DNA of 64,000 bases. Source: Planctomycetota bacterium. Lineage in GTDB: Bacteria > Planctomycetota > UBA1135 > UBA2386. The translations under genes and the position numbers were made by a program. Below, in pieces: positions 8,089 to 17,338 of this stretch. Location: positions 186,001 through 250,000 of the forward strand of contig JADJPQ010000008.1 in assembly GCA_016713175.1 (NCBI GenBank). Reading direction: 5' to 3'. The notes beneath the pieces were generated by a model that saw nothing but the letters and a program-made list of their open reading frames with translations, made no database searches and was not told where the DNA came from. Within the stretch, counting starts at the first letter, position 1. Each line of letters starts with the position of its first letter.

Positions 8089-10008
8089 ATGCTTCGCAGT
8101 ACCGCGTTCGCTCTCGTGCCGTTGCTTGCCGGTGCAGTCGCTGCCGGGCGCGTGCTCCCGGCCCAACAGATGCCGCGGCAAGACGTGGTCGACGTGCCGG
8201 CGATCCTGCCTGGACTGTGCGTCAGCAACGTGTTCCAGAGCAACATGGTCGTGCAGCGCGACAAGCCGATCCCGGTGTGGGGTTTTGCCGCGCCCGACGA
8301 AGACGTCGTGGTGACGTTCGGTGCCGACCGGCAGGTGACGCGAGCCGCTGCCGATCGTTCGTGGCGGGTGACATTGGCGTCGCAACCGGCAAATGCGACG
8401 CCGCAGCGGCTGCTCGTACAGGGTGCGAACACGCGGCTCGAACTCGACAACGTGCTGGTCGGCGATGTCTGGGTGCTCGGCGGCCAGAGCAACATGGAGT
8501 TCGAGCTCGAGAAGGTCGAGAACGGCCAACTCGAGATCGTCTCGGCCAATTACCCGCAGATCCGGGTCCTGACCATTCCGTATGCGGTCGGACCTGCCGA
8601 GTCGCGCAGCTTTCCGCGCCTGCACGAATGGAGCGATTGGTTCGGCCGGCACTTCCGCAAAGGCGATTGGGTCGAGTGCACGCCGGCGGTCGCGCGTGAA
8701 CTGTCCGCGATCGGCTACACGTTTGCGCGGCGGGTGCACATGGCCAGCCGGGTGCCGATCGGCATCCTCGATGCGTCGCGCGGCGGCACTACGGTAGAGG
8801 CGCGGACGCCGATCGAGCGGTTGCGCGGACTCGAGGAGCCGTTCCTGCGCCAGAAGCTCGGCGATTGGGACCGCCGGGTCGCCGAATGGGATGCTGCCAA
8901 GGACCTCGAACAACGGGTCGCGCAGCATCGCGAGTGGCTGGGCAAGCAGCGCGCGGCCGGCGCGAAGGTCCCCGCCGATCGCGAGCAGGAACCGAGCGAT
9001 TTGCGTCCGGGGCCGATCGCCGATCCGAATCACCCTGGCCACTGCCATGCCGGCATGATCGGGCCGCTGGTGGGGCTCGCGGTCAAAGGCGTGCTGTTCC
9101 ATCAGGGCTACAACAACGCGTTCGACGGCATGCCCGGGGTCGGGCTCTATCGCGCGGTGCTGCCCGAGATGGTGCGGGCGTGGCGCGCGGCGTTCGGCGA
9201 TCCGGCGCTGCCATTCGGCATCCTGTCGTTGTGCACCGACGGCACTCCGCAGACGCGTGCCGATTACTGTGAGAAGATGTTCGACACCGGGATCTACATC
9301 CGGGCGGCGCACTATCAGACGTTTCTCGATTTCTGGCGCGCCGGCGACCGCAATATCGGGTTTGCCAGCACCTACGACCTGCGGCGGAACTGGTATCACC
9401 CGCAGGTCAAGATCCCCGCCGGCGAACGCATCGCCCGGTGGGCACTGGCGACGCAGTATGGCTTCGGTCGTGAGCTGTCGTGGCTGCCGCCGCAACTGCT
9501 CGGTGTCGAGGTGCAAGACCATGCCCTGGTGCTGCAACTCGACACGGAGGTCGCCGATCCGGAGGATGGTGCGATCGTCGGGTTCTCGATCGCCGGCGAC
9601 GACCGCCGCTTCCAGCCCGCGGATGTCGCCTATCGCGAAGTCGGCAAGGATGATCGCGGCCGGGCGAAGTTCGACCGGAAGCAGTTGGTGCTGACCAGCC
9701 CGCTGGTGTCGGCGCCCAAGCACTTCCGCTACGGCTGGGGCCGGAACCCGCTCGCCAATCTGCAGGTGCTCGGCAACAAGGACCTGCCGTTCGCGACGCA
9801 GCGCAGCGATGACTTCGGCATGGGTGAAGTGCCGCTCGGTGTGCTGGGCGATGGCGTCGATGGTCGCGGGGAGTTGACGCGGCAGCAGCAGAATCTGGTG
9901 CGCGAAGCGCTGAAGCGGGAAGACCGGCGGCGGTGCATTGCCGAAGCCGAGGCGGTGCTGCGCGAACAGGACGCGGGTGCCAAGGCGGGGTCGCCGCGAC
10001 GGGATTGA
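8089..10008 (+). CDS. Sialate O-acetylesterase-like SGNH hydrolase
   Basis: 639 residues from ATG 8089, with a signal peptide (MLRSTAFALVPLLAGAVAAG). After an N-terminal beta domain the SGNH block I appears as GGQSNMEF with the nucleophile Ser134, as in the SASA family, which removes O-acetyl groups from sialic acids and related glycans. The usual block WYQGESN is altered here to FHQGYNN, replacing the conserved Glu with Tyr. A C-terminal beta domain carries HPGHCHAG and related segments, but I cannot assign the catalytic His with certainty. It is likely exported and acts on glycans outside the cytoplasm. Convergent with the candidate selenoprotein (11-bp gap). Confidence 0.85.
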   Translation: MLRSTAFALVPLLAGAVAAGRVLPAQQMPRQDVVDVPAILPGLCVSNVFQSNMVVQRDKPIPVWGFAAPDEDVVVTFGADRQVTRAAADRSWRVTLASQPANATPQRLLVQGANTRLELDNVLVGDVWVLGGQSNMEFELEKVENGQLEIVSANYPQIRVLTIPYAVGPAESRSFPRLHEWSDWFGRHFRKGDWVECTPAVARELSAIGYTFARRVHMASRVPIGILDASRGGTTVEARTPIERLRGLEEPFLRQKLGDWDRRVAEWDAAKDLEQRVAQHREWLGKQRAAGAKVPADREQEPSDLRPGPIADPNHPGHCHAGMIGPLVGLAVKGVLFHQGYNNAFDGMPGVGLYRAVLPEMVRAWRAAFGDPALPFGILSLCTDGTPQTRADYCEKMFDTGIYIRAAHYQTFLDFWRAGDRNIGFASTYDLRRNWYHPQVKIPAGERIARWALATQYGFGRELSWLPPQLLGVEVQDHALVLQLDTEVADPEDGAIVGFSIAGDDRRFQPADVAYREVGKDDRGRAKFDRKQLVLTSPLVSAPKHFRYGWGRNPLANLQVLGNKDLPFATQRSDDFGMGEVPLGVLGDGVDGRGELTRQQQNLVREALKREDRRRCIAEAEAVLREQDAGAKAGSPRRD

Positions 10009-10019
10009 GGCACTGAGAT

Positions 10020-11267
10020 TCAGTGCGGCAGGCGATAGCGCAGCGTCCGGCGTTCGCCGGCGCGGAGGATCGTCAGCTCGGTGTCGTCGCCGGCAGTCAG
10101 CTCGAGCGCGATCCAGGCATGGAACTCGTCGATCGACTGAAAGCGCGATCGGCCGGCGAAGGCCACCAGTACGTCCCCCTTGCGCAGGCCAGCAGTGGCG
10201 GCGGCGCGGCCGCGATGCGCGTTCTCGCCCCAATCGACCAGGTAGGTCACGGTGAACGCGAAGTCATCGGCGCCGAGGCCCAGCCGCGTCTTCGCCGCGG
10301 CGTCGAGCGGACTGCCGCCAAACCCGCTGCTCGGCGACAGGTTCCATTTGTACGGTCGCCACGCGTACTCGCCGGGCGGACATTGCTTCCAGCCGTCGGG
10401 CAGCGCCAGTTCGCCCTCGTGCTCGCGTTCGTCGCGGCGCCAGCGGATCGGCAGCGCATGCGCGGTCGGCGGTTCGTGATGCAGCGCCCAGGCGGCGTCG
10501 GCGAGCGAGCGGATCGGTCCGGTGGTGCCGAGTGCGACGAGCACATCGTCGACCAGCAGCCCGGCGCGTGCAGCGGGCGAATCGGCGAGCACTTCGGCAA
10601 CCCGTTCCTGGCGGGCAGGATCGAGGCGAATGCCGACCCGGCGCGGGTCCGGAAACACCCAGAGGTCGTCGCGGCGCCAGGTCTTGCGCCGGACGGCCTC
10701 GACATGCTCGGCGTCGTTGACCGTGTGGCAGTGCACGCAGTCGATCTTCTGGCCGCCGGCGCGTTTGTCGCGCAGCACCGGCAGGTCGATTGCGCGCAGC
10801 GGTTCCTGCGGCGGTGGTGGCTGCTGCGCCTGGTCGTAGGCGCGGTGGTCGGGGAGTGCGTTGCGCAGCAACCGCGCGAACGATGCGATCGACAAATAGC
10901 CGTCGGCGGCGTCGGGACCGCGGCTGCCGTAGCGATGGTAGATCGTGCCGTCGGCGTGCATCAGCAGCGCCGCGAACGTCAGGTCGAAGTCGAAGCGCAG
11001 CGCGCGGATGTCGACGGTGGTCAGGTCGGTGATCTTGACGCAGACGTACGGTGCCGCGGCGGCGGCGAACTCCTCGGGATCACGGCCCAACTGGCCGTAG
11101 AAGTCGCTGCAGTCCTTTCAACGTTCGCAGCGGAACACCACCAGCAGCGGCGCGTGGTTCTGCGCGGCGAGTTGCCTGGCGGCATCGAGGTCGGTGTGCC
11201 AGGCGGTCGGTGCTTGGGCGGGCAAGGTGACGGCGAACAGGGTCGCGGCGAAGGCGGCGGCACGCAT
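10020..11267 (-). CDS. Thioredoxin-like/CxxCH/PDZ protein, candidate selenoprotein with in-frame UGA
   Basis: Read from ATG 11267 to the stop at 10020 this is one frame of 415 codons interrupted only by TGA at 11120-11118 (codon 50). Residues 1-19 are a signal peptide (MRAAAFAATLFAVTLPAQA). A thioredoxin-like fold starts with APLLVVFRCER, then the UGA, then KDCSDFYG. Decoding UGA as selenocysteine gives C47-x-x-U50-x-x-C53, a redox motif at the place where thioredoxins carry CxxC. The fold continues (FDFDLTFAALLMHADG, YHRYGSRG). A heme-type CVHCH lies at 177-181, and two PDZ-like domains follow (about 205-285 and 325-415). Planctomycetes have a family with this Trx/CxxCH/PDZ layout. Everything after the TGA is intact. 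Without Sec insertion only a 356-codon product from TTG 11090 could be made, lacking signal peptide and active site. Confidence 0.75.
11082..11098 (-). promoter_or_regulatory. Candidate bacterial SECIS hairpin
   Basis: On the minus-strand mRNA, ACGGCC-AGUUG-GGCCGU forms a perfect 6-bp stem (extendable by one U-G pair) with a 5-nt loop carrying G at its second position. The loop begins 26 nt after the UGA at 11118-11120. Bacterial SECIS elements lie just downstream of the UGA inside the coding region, with a short loop that has an early G; this hairpin fits that description. It is a sequence-level prediction only. Confidence 0.6.
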
Positions 11268-11372
11268 GCTGGGGATGGTAGCCACTCGCTTCGCCGCAAA
11301 GCCGCGACAAGTCATTGGCCCCGCCAGGCGCCCATCCGACTACCATGGCGCAACCTCGTCCGGAGCCCATCC

Positions 11373-12638
11373 ATGCCCGATGCCAGTCGTCGTCGGTTCC
11401 TGTTCCAATCGGCGGTTGCCGGCGCCGGCCTGTTGGCGCCCGCGTCGTGGCGCCTGGCGCTGCCTCGGCGGGCGCGTGCCGATGCGGTGATCCAGATCCA
11501 CCTCGATGGTGGTCTGACTCATCTCGACACCTTCGATCCCAAGCCTGACGCCCCGGTCGAAGTCCGTGGCCCGTTCGGCACGGTCCGCAGCAAGCTCGAC
11601 GGCGAGCGCCTCGGCGAACTGCTGGTCCGCACCGCGGCGATCGCCGACAAGCTGACGATCGTCCGTTCGTTCACGCACACCGAGGCGGACCACGATCGCG
11701 GAGCGCACAGTGTGCTGACCGGCTTCCAGCCGAGCCCGGCGATCGTCTACCCGGCGTTTGGCGCCGTCGTCGCGCACGAACTCGGCGGCCGCAATGACCT
11801 GCCGCCCTACGTCTGCGTGCCGTCGGCAAGCCGGTTCCTCGGCAGCGGCTATCTGCCGACCAGCGTCGCGCCGTTCGCGGTCGGCGGCAATCCGGCGGTC
11901 GCCGACTACAAGGTCCGCGATCTGGCCGACGAGGGTGGCGTCGACGCGGCGCGGCAGCAGCGGCGGCGGGCCCTGCGGGCGCAACTGGACGAGGGGTTTG
12001 CAGCACTCGGCGACGGCGATCCGGTGCGGGCGATCGAGCAGTACTACCGGATGGCCTACGCGTTGGCCGATTCGCCGACGGCCCGCGCGGCGTTCGATCT
12101 CGGCAGTGAGCCGGACAGCGTCAAGGAACGCTACGGCAAGCGGCCGCTCGGCATGGGTTGCCTGCTGGCACGACGTCTGGTGCAGGCCGGGGCCCGCTAC
12201 GTCGTCGTGCCGCGCGGCGGGTTCGATCACCACGAACAGATTGCGACGGGATTGCCGGGGCCGGTCGGCGAGGTCGATCAGGCGTTCGCGGCGCTGCTCG
12301 CGGATCTCGACGACCGCGGCTTGCTCGAGCGCACGGTGGTGCTGCTGACCACCGAGTTCGGCCGCACGCCGCGACTGAACGGCAACGGTGGCCGCGATCA
12401 TTGGCCGCGGGTGTTCTCGATCGCGCTGGCCGGCGGCGGGATCAGGCGCGGCTTCGTACTCGGGCGCAGCAACGCCGGCGGCGCCGATCCCGAAGTGGAT
12501 CCGGTGCGGCCGCCCGATCTGGCGGCGACGGTGTTCTCGCTGCTCGGGCTCGATCCCGAGAAGAAGCTGATGGCGCCGGGCGATCGGCCGATCGATCTGG
12601 TGCGCGACGGCCGGGTGCTGCAGGAGATCCTCGCGTGA
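11373..12638 (+). CDS. DUF1501 family exported protein
   Basis: 421 residues. The ATG at 11373 follows GGAG (11362-11365) by 7 nt. The N-terminus SRRRFLFQSAVAGAGLLA is a twin-arginine-type signal. DUF1501 hallmarks follow in order: IQIHLDGGLTHLDTFDPKP, DKLTIVRSFTHTEADHDRG, then near the end VVLLTTEFGRTP and RDHWPRVFSIALAGGGI. The family is related to alkaline-phosphatase/sulfatase folds, is massively expanded in planctomycetes and is almost always next to DUF1549/DUF1553 genes, as here. Biochemical role unknown; a cell-surface or periplasmic location is likely. Coupled by 4 bp to the following gene. Confidence 0.92.
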   Translation: MPDASRRRFLFQSAVAGAGLLAPASWRLALPRRARADAVIQIHLDGGLTHLDTFDPKPDAPVEVRGPFGTVRSKLDGERLGELLVRTAAIADKLTIVRSFTHTEADHDRGAHSVLTGFQPSPAIVYPAFGAVVAHELGGRNDLPPYVCVPSASRFLGSGYLPTSVAPFAVGGNPAVADYKVRDLADEGGVDAARQQRRRALRAQLDEGFAALGDGDPVRAIEQYYRMAYALADSPTARAAFDLGSEPDSVKERYGKRPLGMGCLLARRLVQAGARYVVVPRGGFDHHEQIATGLPGPVGEVDQAFAALLADLDDRGLLERTVVLLTTEFGRTPRLNGNGGRDHWPRVFSIALAGGGIRRGFVLGRSNAGGADPEVDPVRPPDLAATVFSLLGLDPEKKLMAPGDRPIDLVRDGRVLQEILA

Positions 12639-14914
12639 GTCTGTTGGCGGTGGCGTTGGCGGCACTGTTGCCCGGCGTGCAAGGCATCGCGCCGCGGGTG
12701 ACGGCGATCGAGCCAGCGGGCGGGCAACGCGGCACCGAAGTGGTGGTCCGCGTCCGCGGCGAGCGGTTTGGTGAACTCGCGGAGTGTCTGTTCGAGGCGC
12801 CTGGCATCGACGTGCTGGCGGCGACCGCCGCGGCCGCCGATCGGGCCGAGCTGCGATTGGCGTTGCGGCCCGACTGTCCGCTGGGAAGTCACGCGCTGCG
12901 GCTGCGCACCGGCTCGGGCTGTTCCAACGTGTTCTTGTTCTCGGTGACGTCGCTGCCGTGCGTTGCCGAACAGCGCGAGGGGACGGGCGAACAGGAAGTT
13001 GCGCTCGGCACCACGGTCGAGGCCGTGTTGCGTGGCGACGAGACCGATCGCTATCGGTTGCGCGGTGCTGCCGGCGCGCCGTTCTGCTGCGAGGTCGAGG
13101 CCCTGCGGCTCGGGCAGGACGCGATCGATGTCGAACTGGTGATGGTCCATGCCGATGGCACGGAACGGCGCATTGACGACGCCGCGCCGGGTGGCAAGGA
13201 CCCGTGGTGTGCGGGCGTGCTCGGTCCGGATGGCGCGGCGATGATCGCCGTGCGCGCGGCGGTGCCCGGCGATGGGCCGCGCGGGGCCTATCGTCTGCAT
13301 GCCGGCAGCTTCGTCCGGCCCGTCGGTGCGCTGCCGTGCGGCGGTCAGCCGGGCGAGGAACTCGAGGTAGAGCTGGTCGGCGACAGCGCGGGGCAACGGG
13401 CACGGGTCCGCTTGCCCGACGACGGCCGGCAGCTGTTCGCCTGGGTCCCCGAGCTCGAAGGTGCCGCGCCGCCGACGCCGATCTGGTGTCGCGTCGGTGG
13501 GCCGCCGAACCGCCAGTTCGAGCTGGATGCTCAGCAGCGCCGCTGGTTCGAAGTTCCGGGTGCGGTGCACGGCGTCGTCGCCGATGCGTCGTCGCCGCCG
13601 CGCCTGTGGTTCAAGGCGCAGAAGGGTGTCGAACTGGAGTTCGTCGTGCACGCGCGGTCGTTGCGTTCGCCGCTGGATCCGGCGGTGGTCGTGCGGGCCG
13701 CGGATGGTCGGTTCCTGGCCTACAACGACGACGGCGACGGCATCGACAGCGTGCTGCGCTTCTCGCCGCCGGCCGATGGCGACTACTCGGTCGAGGTGCG
13801 CGATCTGCTGCGGACTGCGTCGCCGGCACACTTCTTCCGGCTCGAGGCCGCGCCGCGCAGCCGGGTCGCGCGGGTGCAGCTGTCGGTGCAGCGGCAGGTC
13901 GTGCCGGTGGTGATGGTGCCGCAGGGCGGCCACGGTGCGGCGGTGCTGCAGTTGCAGAACGTCGAGGCGTCGGCCAGCGTGCGACTGGCGGGTGTTCCGC
14001 TCGGAGTCGCGACCACGATCGGGCCGCGGTTGCCGGGCAACAATCTGGTGCCGGTGCTGTTCTCGGCTTCGGCCGATGCCGCACTGGCGGGCGCGATGCT
14101 GCGGGTCGGCACGGTCGTCGGCGATGGCGAGCCCGACTGGCGATCGTTCCGGCAGACGCATGCGCTGTTGAGTGGCCGCAATGACACGCCGTTGCTGGCG
14201 GTCGACAGCGCGCGACTGCCTTTGGCGGTCGGCAAGGCGGTGCCGTGGCGTGCCGAAGTCGGCACCTCGAAGGTGCCGTTGATCCGCGGCGCGTTCGTCG
14301 AACTGCCGGTCACGATCGTGCGGCGCGAGGGTTACACCAACCGGTTGCGCGTGCGACCGGTCTGGGCGCCGGCCGGGCTGTCGGTCGGGCAGACCATCGT
14401 CGATGCCAACGCCACCCAGGGCACGCTGCGGCTCGAGGCCAGCGGCGATGCGCCGGTCGGTGAGTTCCCGTGTCTGCTGACGACGATCGCGCGCGTCGAT
14501 GGCGCGGTCTGCGAACACGCCCTGCCGTTCCTGATGGTGCGGGTCGAAGAACCGTGGGTCCGGGCCGAACCGGGCAAGGCGCGAACGAATCAGGGCAAGA
14601 ACTGCGAACTGCCGTTGGCGCTGACGATCGCCAAGGCGGCGACGGCGCCGTACCCGGCGGTGCTGCAGGGACTGCCGCGCGGCGTCACCGCCGGCGAGCA
14701 GGTCGTGGCGCCGGACGCGACGCAGGTCGTGTTCGCGCTGACGGTCGCTGCCGATGCGCCGGTCGGCCGGCATCGCGGGCTCGCGGTCGAACTGCGCTTG
14801 CCCGGACCCGAAGGCGCGGTGGTGTTGCATCGCTTCGCGGCTGGCGAACTGCGCATCGATCCGCCGCGACGCGTGATCGGCGCGCCGGCCGGGGCGGCGG
14901 GCGGGCGGCCATGA
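12635..14914 (+). CDS. Secreted pre-peptidase-C-terminal-type protein, partner of DUF1501/DUF1549
   Basis: 759 residues from GTG 12635 (GTGA overlap with the stop before it). A signal-like N-terminus (LLAVALAALLPGVQGI) leads into an IPT-like Ig domain (VTAIEPAGGQRGTEVVVRV). Next are pre-peptidase C-terminal type beta domains (RYRLRGAAGAPFCCEVEA; the motif VRAADGRFLAYNDDGDGIDS with RFSPPADGDYSVEVRDL). The rest is beta-sandwich. Proteins of this layout regularly sit between DUF1501 and DUF1549/DUF1553 genes in planctomycetes. No enzyme motif is visible; a role in surface attachment or substrate binding is inference. It ends with a 4-bp ATGA overlap. Confidence 0.85.
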   Translation: MSLLAVALAALLPGVQGIAPRVTAIEPAGGQRGTEVVVRVRGERFGELAECLFEAPGIDVLAATAAAADRAELRLALRPDCPLGSHALRLRTGSGCSNVFLFSVTSLPCVAEQREGTGEQEVALGTTVEAVLRGDETDRYRLRGAAGAPFCCEVEALRLGQDAIDVELVMVHADGTERRIDDAAPGGKDPWCAGVLGPDGAAMIAVRAAVPGDGPRGAYRLHAGSFVRPVGALPCGGQPGEELEVELVGDSAGQRARVRLPDDGRQLFAWVPELEGAAPPTPIWCRVGGPPNRQFELDAQQRRWFEVPGAVHGVVADASSPPRLWFKAQKGVELEFVVHARSLRSPLDPAVVVRAADGRFLAYNDDGDGIDSVLRFSPPADGDYSVEVRDLLRTASPAHFFRLEAAPRSRVARVQLSVQRQVVPVVMVPQGGHGAAVLQLQNVEASASVRLAGVPLGVATTIGPRLPGNNLVPVLFSASADAALAGAMLRVGTVVGDGEPDWRSFRQTHALLSGRNDTPLLAVDSARLPLAVGKAVPWRAEVGTSKVPLIRGAFVELPVTIVRREGYTNRLRVRPVWAPAGLSVGQTIVDANATQGTLRLEASGDAPVGEFPCLLTTIARVDGAVCEHALPFLMVRVEEPWVRAEPGKARTNQGKNCELPLALTIAKAATAPYPAVLQGLPRGVTAGEQVVAPDATQVVFALTVAADAPVGRHRGLAVELRLPGPEGAVVLHRFAAGELRIDPPRRVIGAPAGAAGGRP

Positions 14915-17331
14915 ACGGCATTCACCTGGCGGCTCTGGTTCTGGGCGCGGCGACGGTCTCGGCCCAGGCGACGCTGCGCGTCGTTCCCGAGCGCGTGCAG
15001 CTCGACGATGGGCGCGATCATCAGCACCTCGTCGTGTGGTCGCGGACCGAGGCCGGCATCGACGTCGACGTCACGCGCGCATCGACCTGGACGTTCGCGG
15101 CGCCCGACATGGTGGCGGTCGACGAGTCGGGGGCGCGCCGGCGGCTACGCCCGTTGCGCGATGGCGAGACCGGACTGCGCATCGACCACGACGGCCAGCA
15201 GGTCATCGTGCCGATCCGGATCACCGGCACCGCGGTGGTGCCGCCGATCAGCTTCGCCAACGAAGTGCTGCCGACGCTGACCCACGCCGGCTGCAACGCC
15301 GGCAGTTGCCACGGTGCCGCCGCCGGCAAGAACGGCTTCGGCTTGTCGTTGTTCGCGTTCGACCCGGCCCGCGATCATCGCGTGCTGACGCGCGAACTGC
15401 GGGCGCGGCGCGTCGATCCCGGTCAGCCGGAGACCAGCCTGCTGCTGCAGAAGGGCAGTGCGGCGGTGCCGCATCAGGGCGGCAAGCGGCTGCCGGTCGA
15501 TGGCGATGGTCATCGCGCCGTGCTGGCCTGGATCCAGCAGGGGGCCACGAGCGATGTCGGCAAGGCGACGGTGCTGGTGGGCATCGATCTGCTCCCCGAA
15601 CGCGCGGTCGCGATCGCCGGGCAGTCGTTGCCGATGCTGCTGCGGGCGCGCTACGCCGATGGCACCGATCGCGACGTCACCGCGCTGGCGCAGTGGAGTG
15701 CCAGCAACGACGCGGCGGCGGCGGTCGATCGCGAGGGCGTGGTCACCGCCAAGGGTGCCGGCGAGAGCGTGATCCTGGCCCGCTACGGCGGCAAGGCGGT
15801 GACGGCACCGGTCATCGCGCATCGCGACGATGCGCCGTTCGCCTGGCCGGCCATTGAAGAACGCAATCTGGTCGACACGGCGGTGCACGAACGACTGCGG
15901 CAGCTGCGTCTGTTGCCGGCCGAGGTCTGCAGCGATGCCGTGTTCGTCCGGCGCGTGCATCTCGATCTGCTCGGCTTGCTGCCGCCGCCGGCGGTGGTGA
16001 CCGCGTTCGTCGCCGACACCGCCGCCGACAAGCGGCAACGGCTGGTCGACCTGCTGCTGCAGCGACCCGAGTTCGCGGCGATGCTGGCGATGAGCTGGGC
16101 CGAGGTGCTGCGGGTCGACGGCGAACGGATGGAAGCCAAAGGCGCGCTGCGGCTGACCGAGTGGCTGCGCGCGCAGTTTGCCGCCCAGCGACCGTTCGAT
16201 GCGATCGTTCGCGAACTGCTGACCACCTCCGGCAGCAGCTATGCGGTTCCGGCAGCCAGCTACTGGCTGGCGGCCGAGCAGCCACCGCAGCTTGCCGAGC
16301 ACACGGCGCAGGTGTTCCTGGGCCAGCGGATCCAGTGCGCGCAATGCCACAACCATCCGTTCGAGAACTGGACGATGGACGACTACTACGGCTTCGCCGC
16401 GTTCTTCGCGCAAGTCGGGCGGAAGCGCGGCGATGACGGCGCCGAGTGGTTGTTGTGGGACCGGCGCAGCGGTGACGTCCGCAACATCAAGACCGGCGCC
16501 AATGCGGTGCCGCGACTGCTCGGGGCGGCGGCGCCGGCGGTGATCGCGGCAGGTACCGACCGCCGGCAGGTGTTGGCCGATTGGCTGCTGGCAGCGGACA
16601 ATCCGTGGTTTGCGCGCAACGTCGTCAATCGCGTATGGGCGCGGTTGTTCGGCCGTGGCATCGTCGAGCCGCCGGATGACGCGCGCATCAGCAATCCGCC
16701 GTCGCACCCGGAACTGCTGGCGCGGCTGGCGGCATTGCTGATCGAACGGCAGTTCGACTTGCGCGCCGTGTTCTCGGCGATCTGCACCAGTCGCACCTAC
16801 CAGCTGGCGCGGCATGCGCAGGACGTGCCGGCGGCGGCGTTCGCCGGCAATCAGGTTCGGCGGCTGACCGCCGAGCAACTGCTCGACGCGATCGGCGCGG
16901 TCACCGGCGTGCCGGCGAGGTTGCCGGGACTGCCGGCGGGCGCATCGGCGTCGCTGCTCAGCACCGGTCGCACCGGGGTCCGCTTCCTCGAGCTGTTCGG
17001 TCGGCCCGCGCGCGAGGGTTCGTGCACGTGCGATCGCCATGATGAGCCGACGCTCGGTCAGGCGCTGCATCTGCTGCACGGCGACACCGTCGCGGCGCGC
17101 CTGCGCGACCCGAACGGGCGGTTGCGGCAATGGCTGCAGGCCGGCAAGGAGCCCACGGCGATGCTCGACGAATTGTTCGTGCTGGCCTATGCCCGACCGC
17201 CGCGCGCCGAGGAACGCGCGCATCTGCTGGGCACGTTGCCGAGCGCTGGCGATGCCGACGCGATGTTGGCGGCATGGACCGACATCGCCTGGGCCGTGCT
17301 CAACTCCAAGGAATTCCTGTTCCAGCACTGA
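14911..17331 (+). CDS. DUF1549/DUF1553 protein with PSCyt1-type cysteine site and Big2-like domain
   Basis: 806 residues from ATG 14911, with a signal peptide (MNGIHLAALVLGAATVSAQA). The characteristic GCNAGSCHGAAAGKNGFGLS segment of planctomycete cytochrome-like proteins is at about residues 129-148, followed by a Big2-like domain (LLRARYADGTDRDVTALAQW). DUF1549 follows (FVRRVHLDLLGLLPPP) with CAQCHNHPFENW giving a CxxCH site, then DUF1553 (NPWFARNVVNRVWARLFGRG, RTYQLARHAQ). The CxxCH sites suggest heme c binding, but electron-transfer function is unproven in the family. Overlaps the gene before it by 4 bp and is followed 7 bp later by the next, so one operon is likely. Confidence 0.92.
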   Translation: MNGIHLAALVLGAATVSAQATLRVVPERVQLDDGRDHQHLVVWSRTEAGIDVDVTRASTWTFAAPDMVAVDESGARRRLRPLRDGETGLRIDHDGQQVIVPIRITGTAVVPPISFANEVLPTLTHAGCNAGSCHGAAAGKNGFGLSLFAFDPARDHRVLTRELRARRVDPGQPETSLLLQKGSAAVPHQGGKRLPVDGDGHRAVLAWIQQGATSDVGKATVLVGIDLLPERAVAIAGQSLPMLLRARYADGTDRDVTALAQWSASNDAAAAVDREGVVTAKGAGESVILARYGGKAVTAPVIAHRDDAPFAWPAIEERNLVDTAVHERLRQLRLLPAEVCSDAVFVRRVHLDLLGLLPPPAVVTAFVADTAADKRQRLVDLLLQRPEFAAMLAMSWAEVLRVDGERMEAKGALRLTEWLRAQFAAQRPFDAIVRELLTTSGSSYAVPAASYWLAAEQPPQLAEHTAQVFLGQRIQCAQCHNHPFENWTMDDYYGFAAFFAQVGRKRGDDGAEWLLWDRRSGDVRNIKTGANAVPRLLGAAAPAVIAAGTDRRQVLADWLLAADNPWFARNVVNRVWARLFGRGIVEPPDDARISNPPSHPELLARLAALLIERQFDLRAVFSAICTSRTYQLARHAQDVPAAAFAGNQVRRLTAEQLLDAIGAVTGVPARLPGLPAGASASLLSTGRTGVRFLELFGRPAREGSCTCDRHDEPTLGQALHLLHGDTVAARLRDPNGRLRQWLQAGKEPTAMLDELFVLAYARPPRAEERAHLLGTLPSAGDADAMLAAWTDIAWAVLNSKEFLFQH

Positions 17332-17338
17332 GGTCGTG

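Noticed and set aside
10023..11372. Plus-strand open frame upstream of DUF1501, in frame with it
   Set aside because: It is the mirror of the thioredoxin-like/PDZ gene; the DUF1501 Tat signal and ribosome site fix the start at 11373.
12398..14830. Very long antisense open frame opposite the pre-peptidase-type gene
   Set aside because: Arg/His/Gln-rich composition typical of the complement of GC3-biased coding sequence; the sense gene has clear domains and coupled ends.
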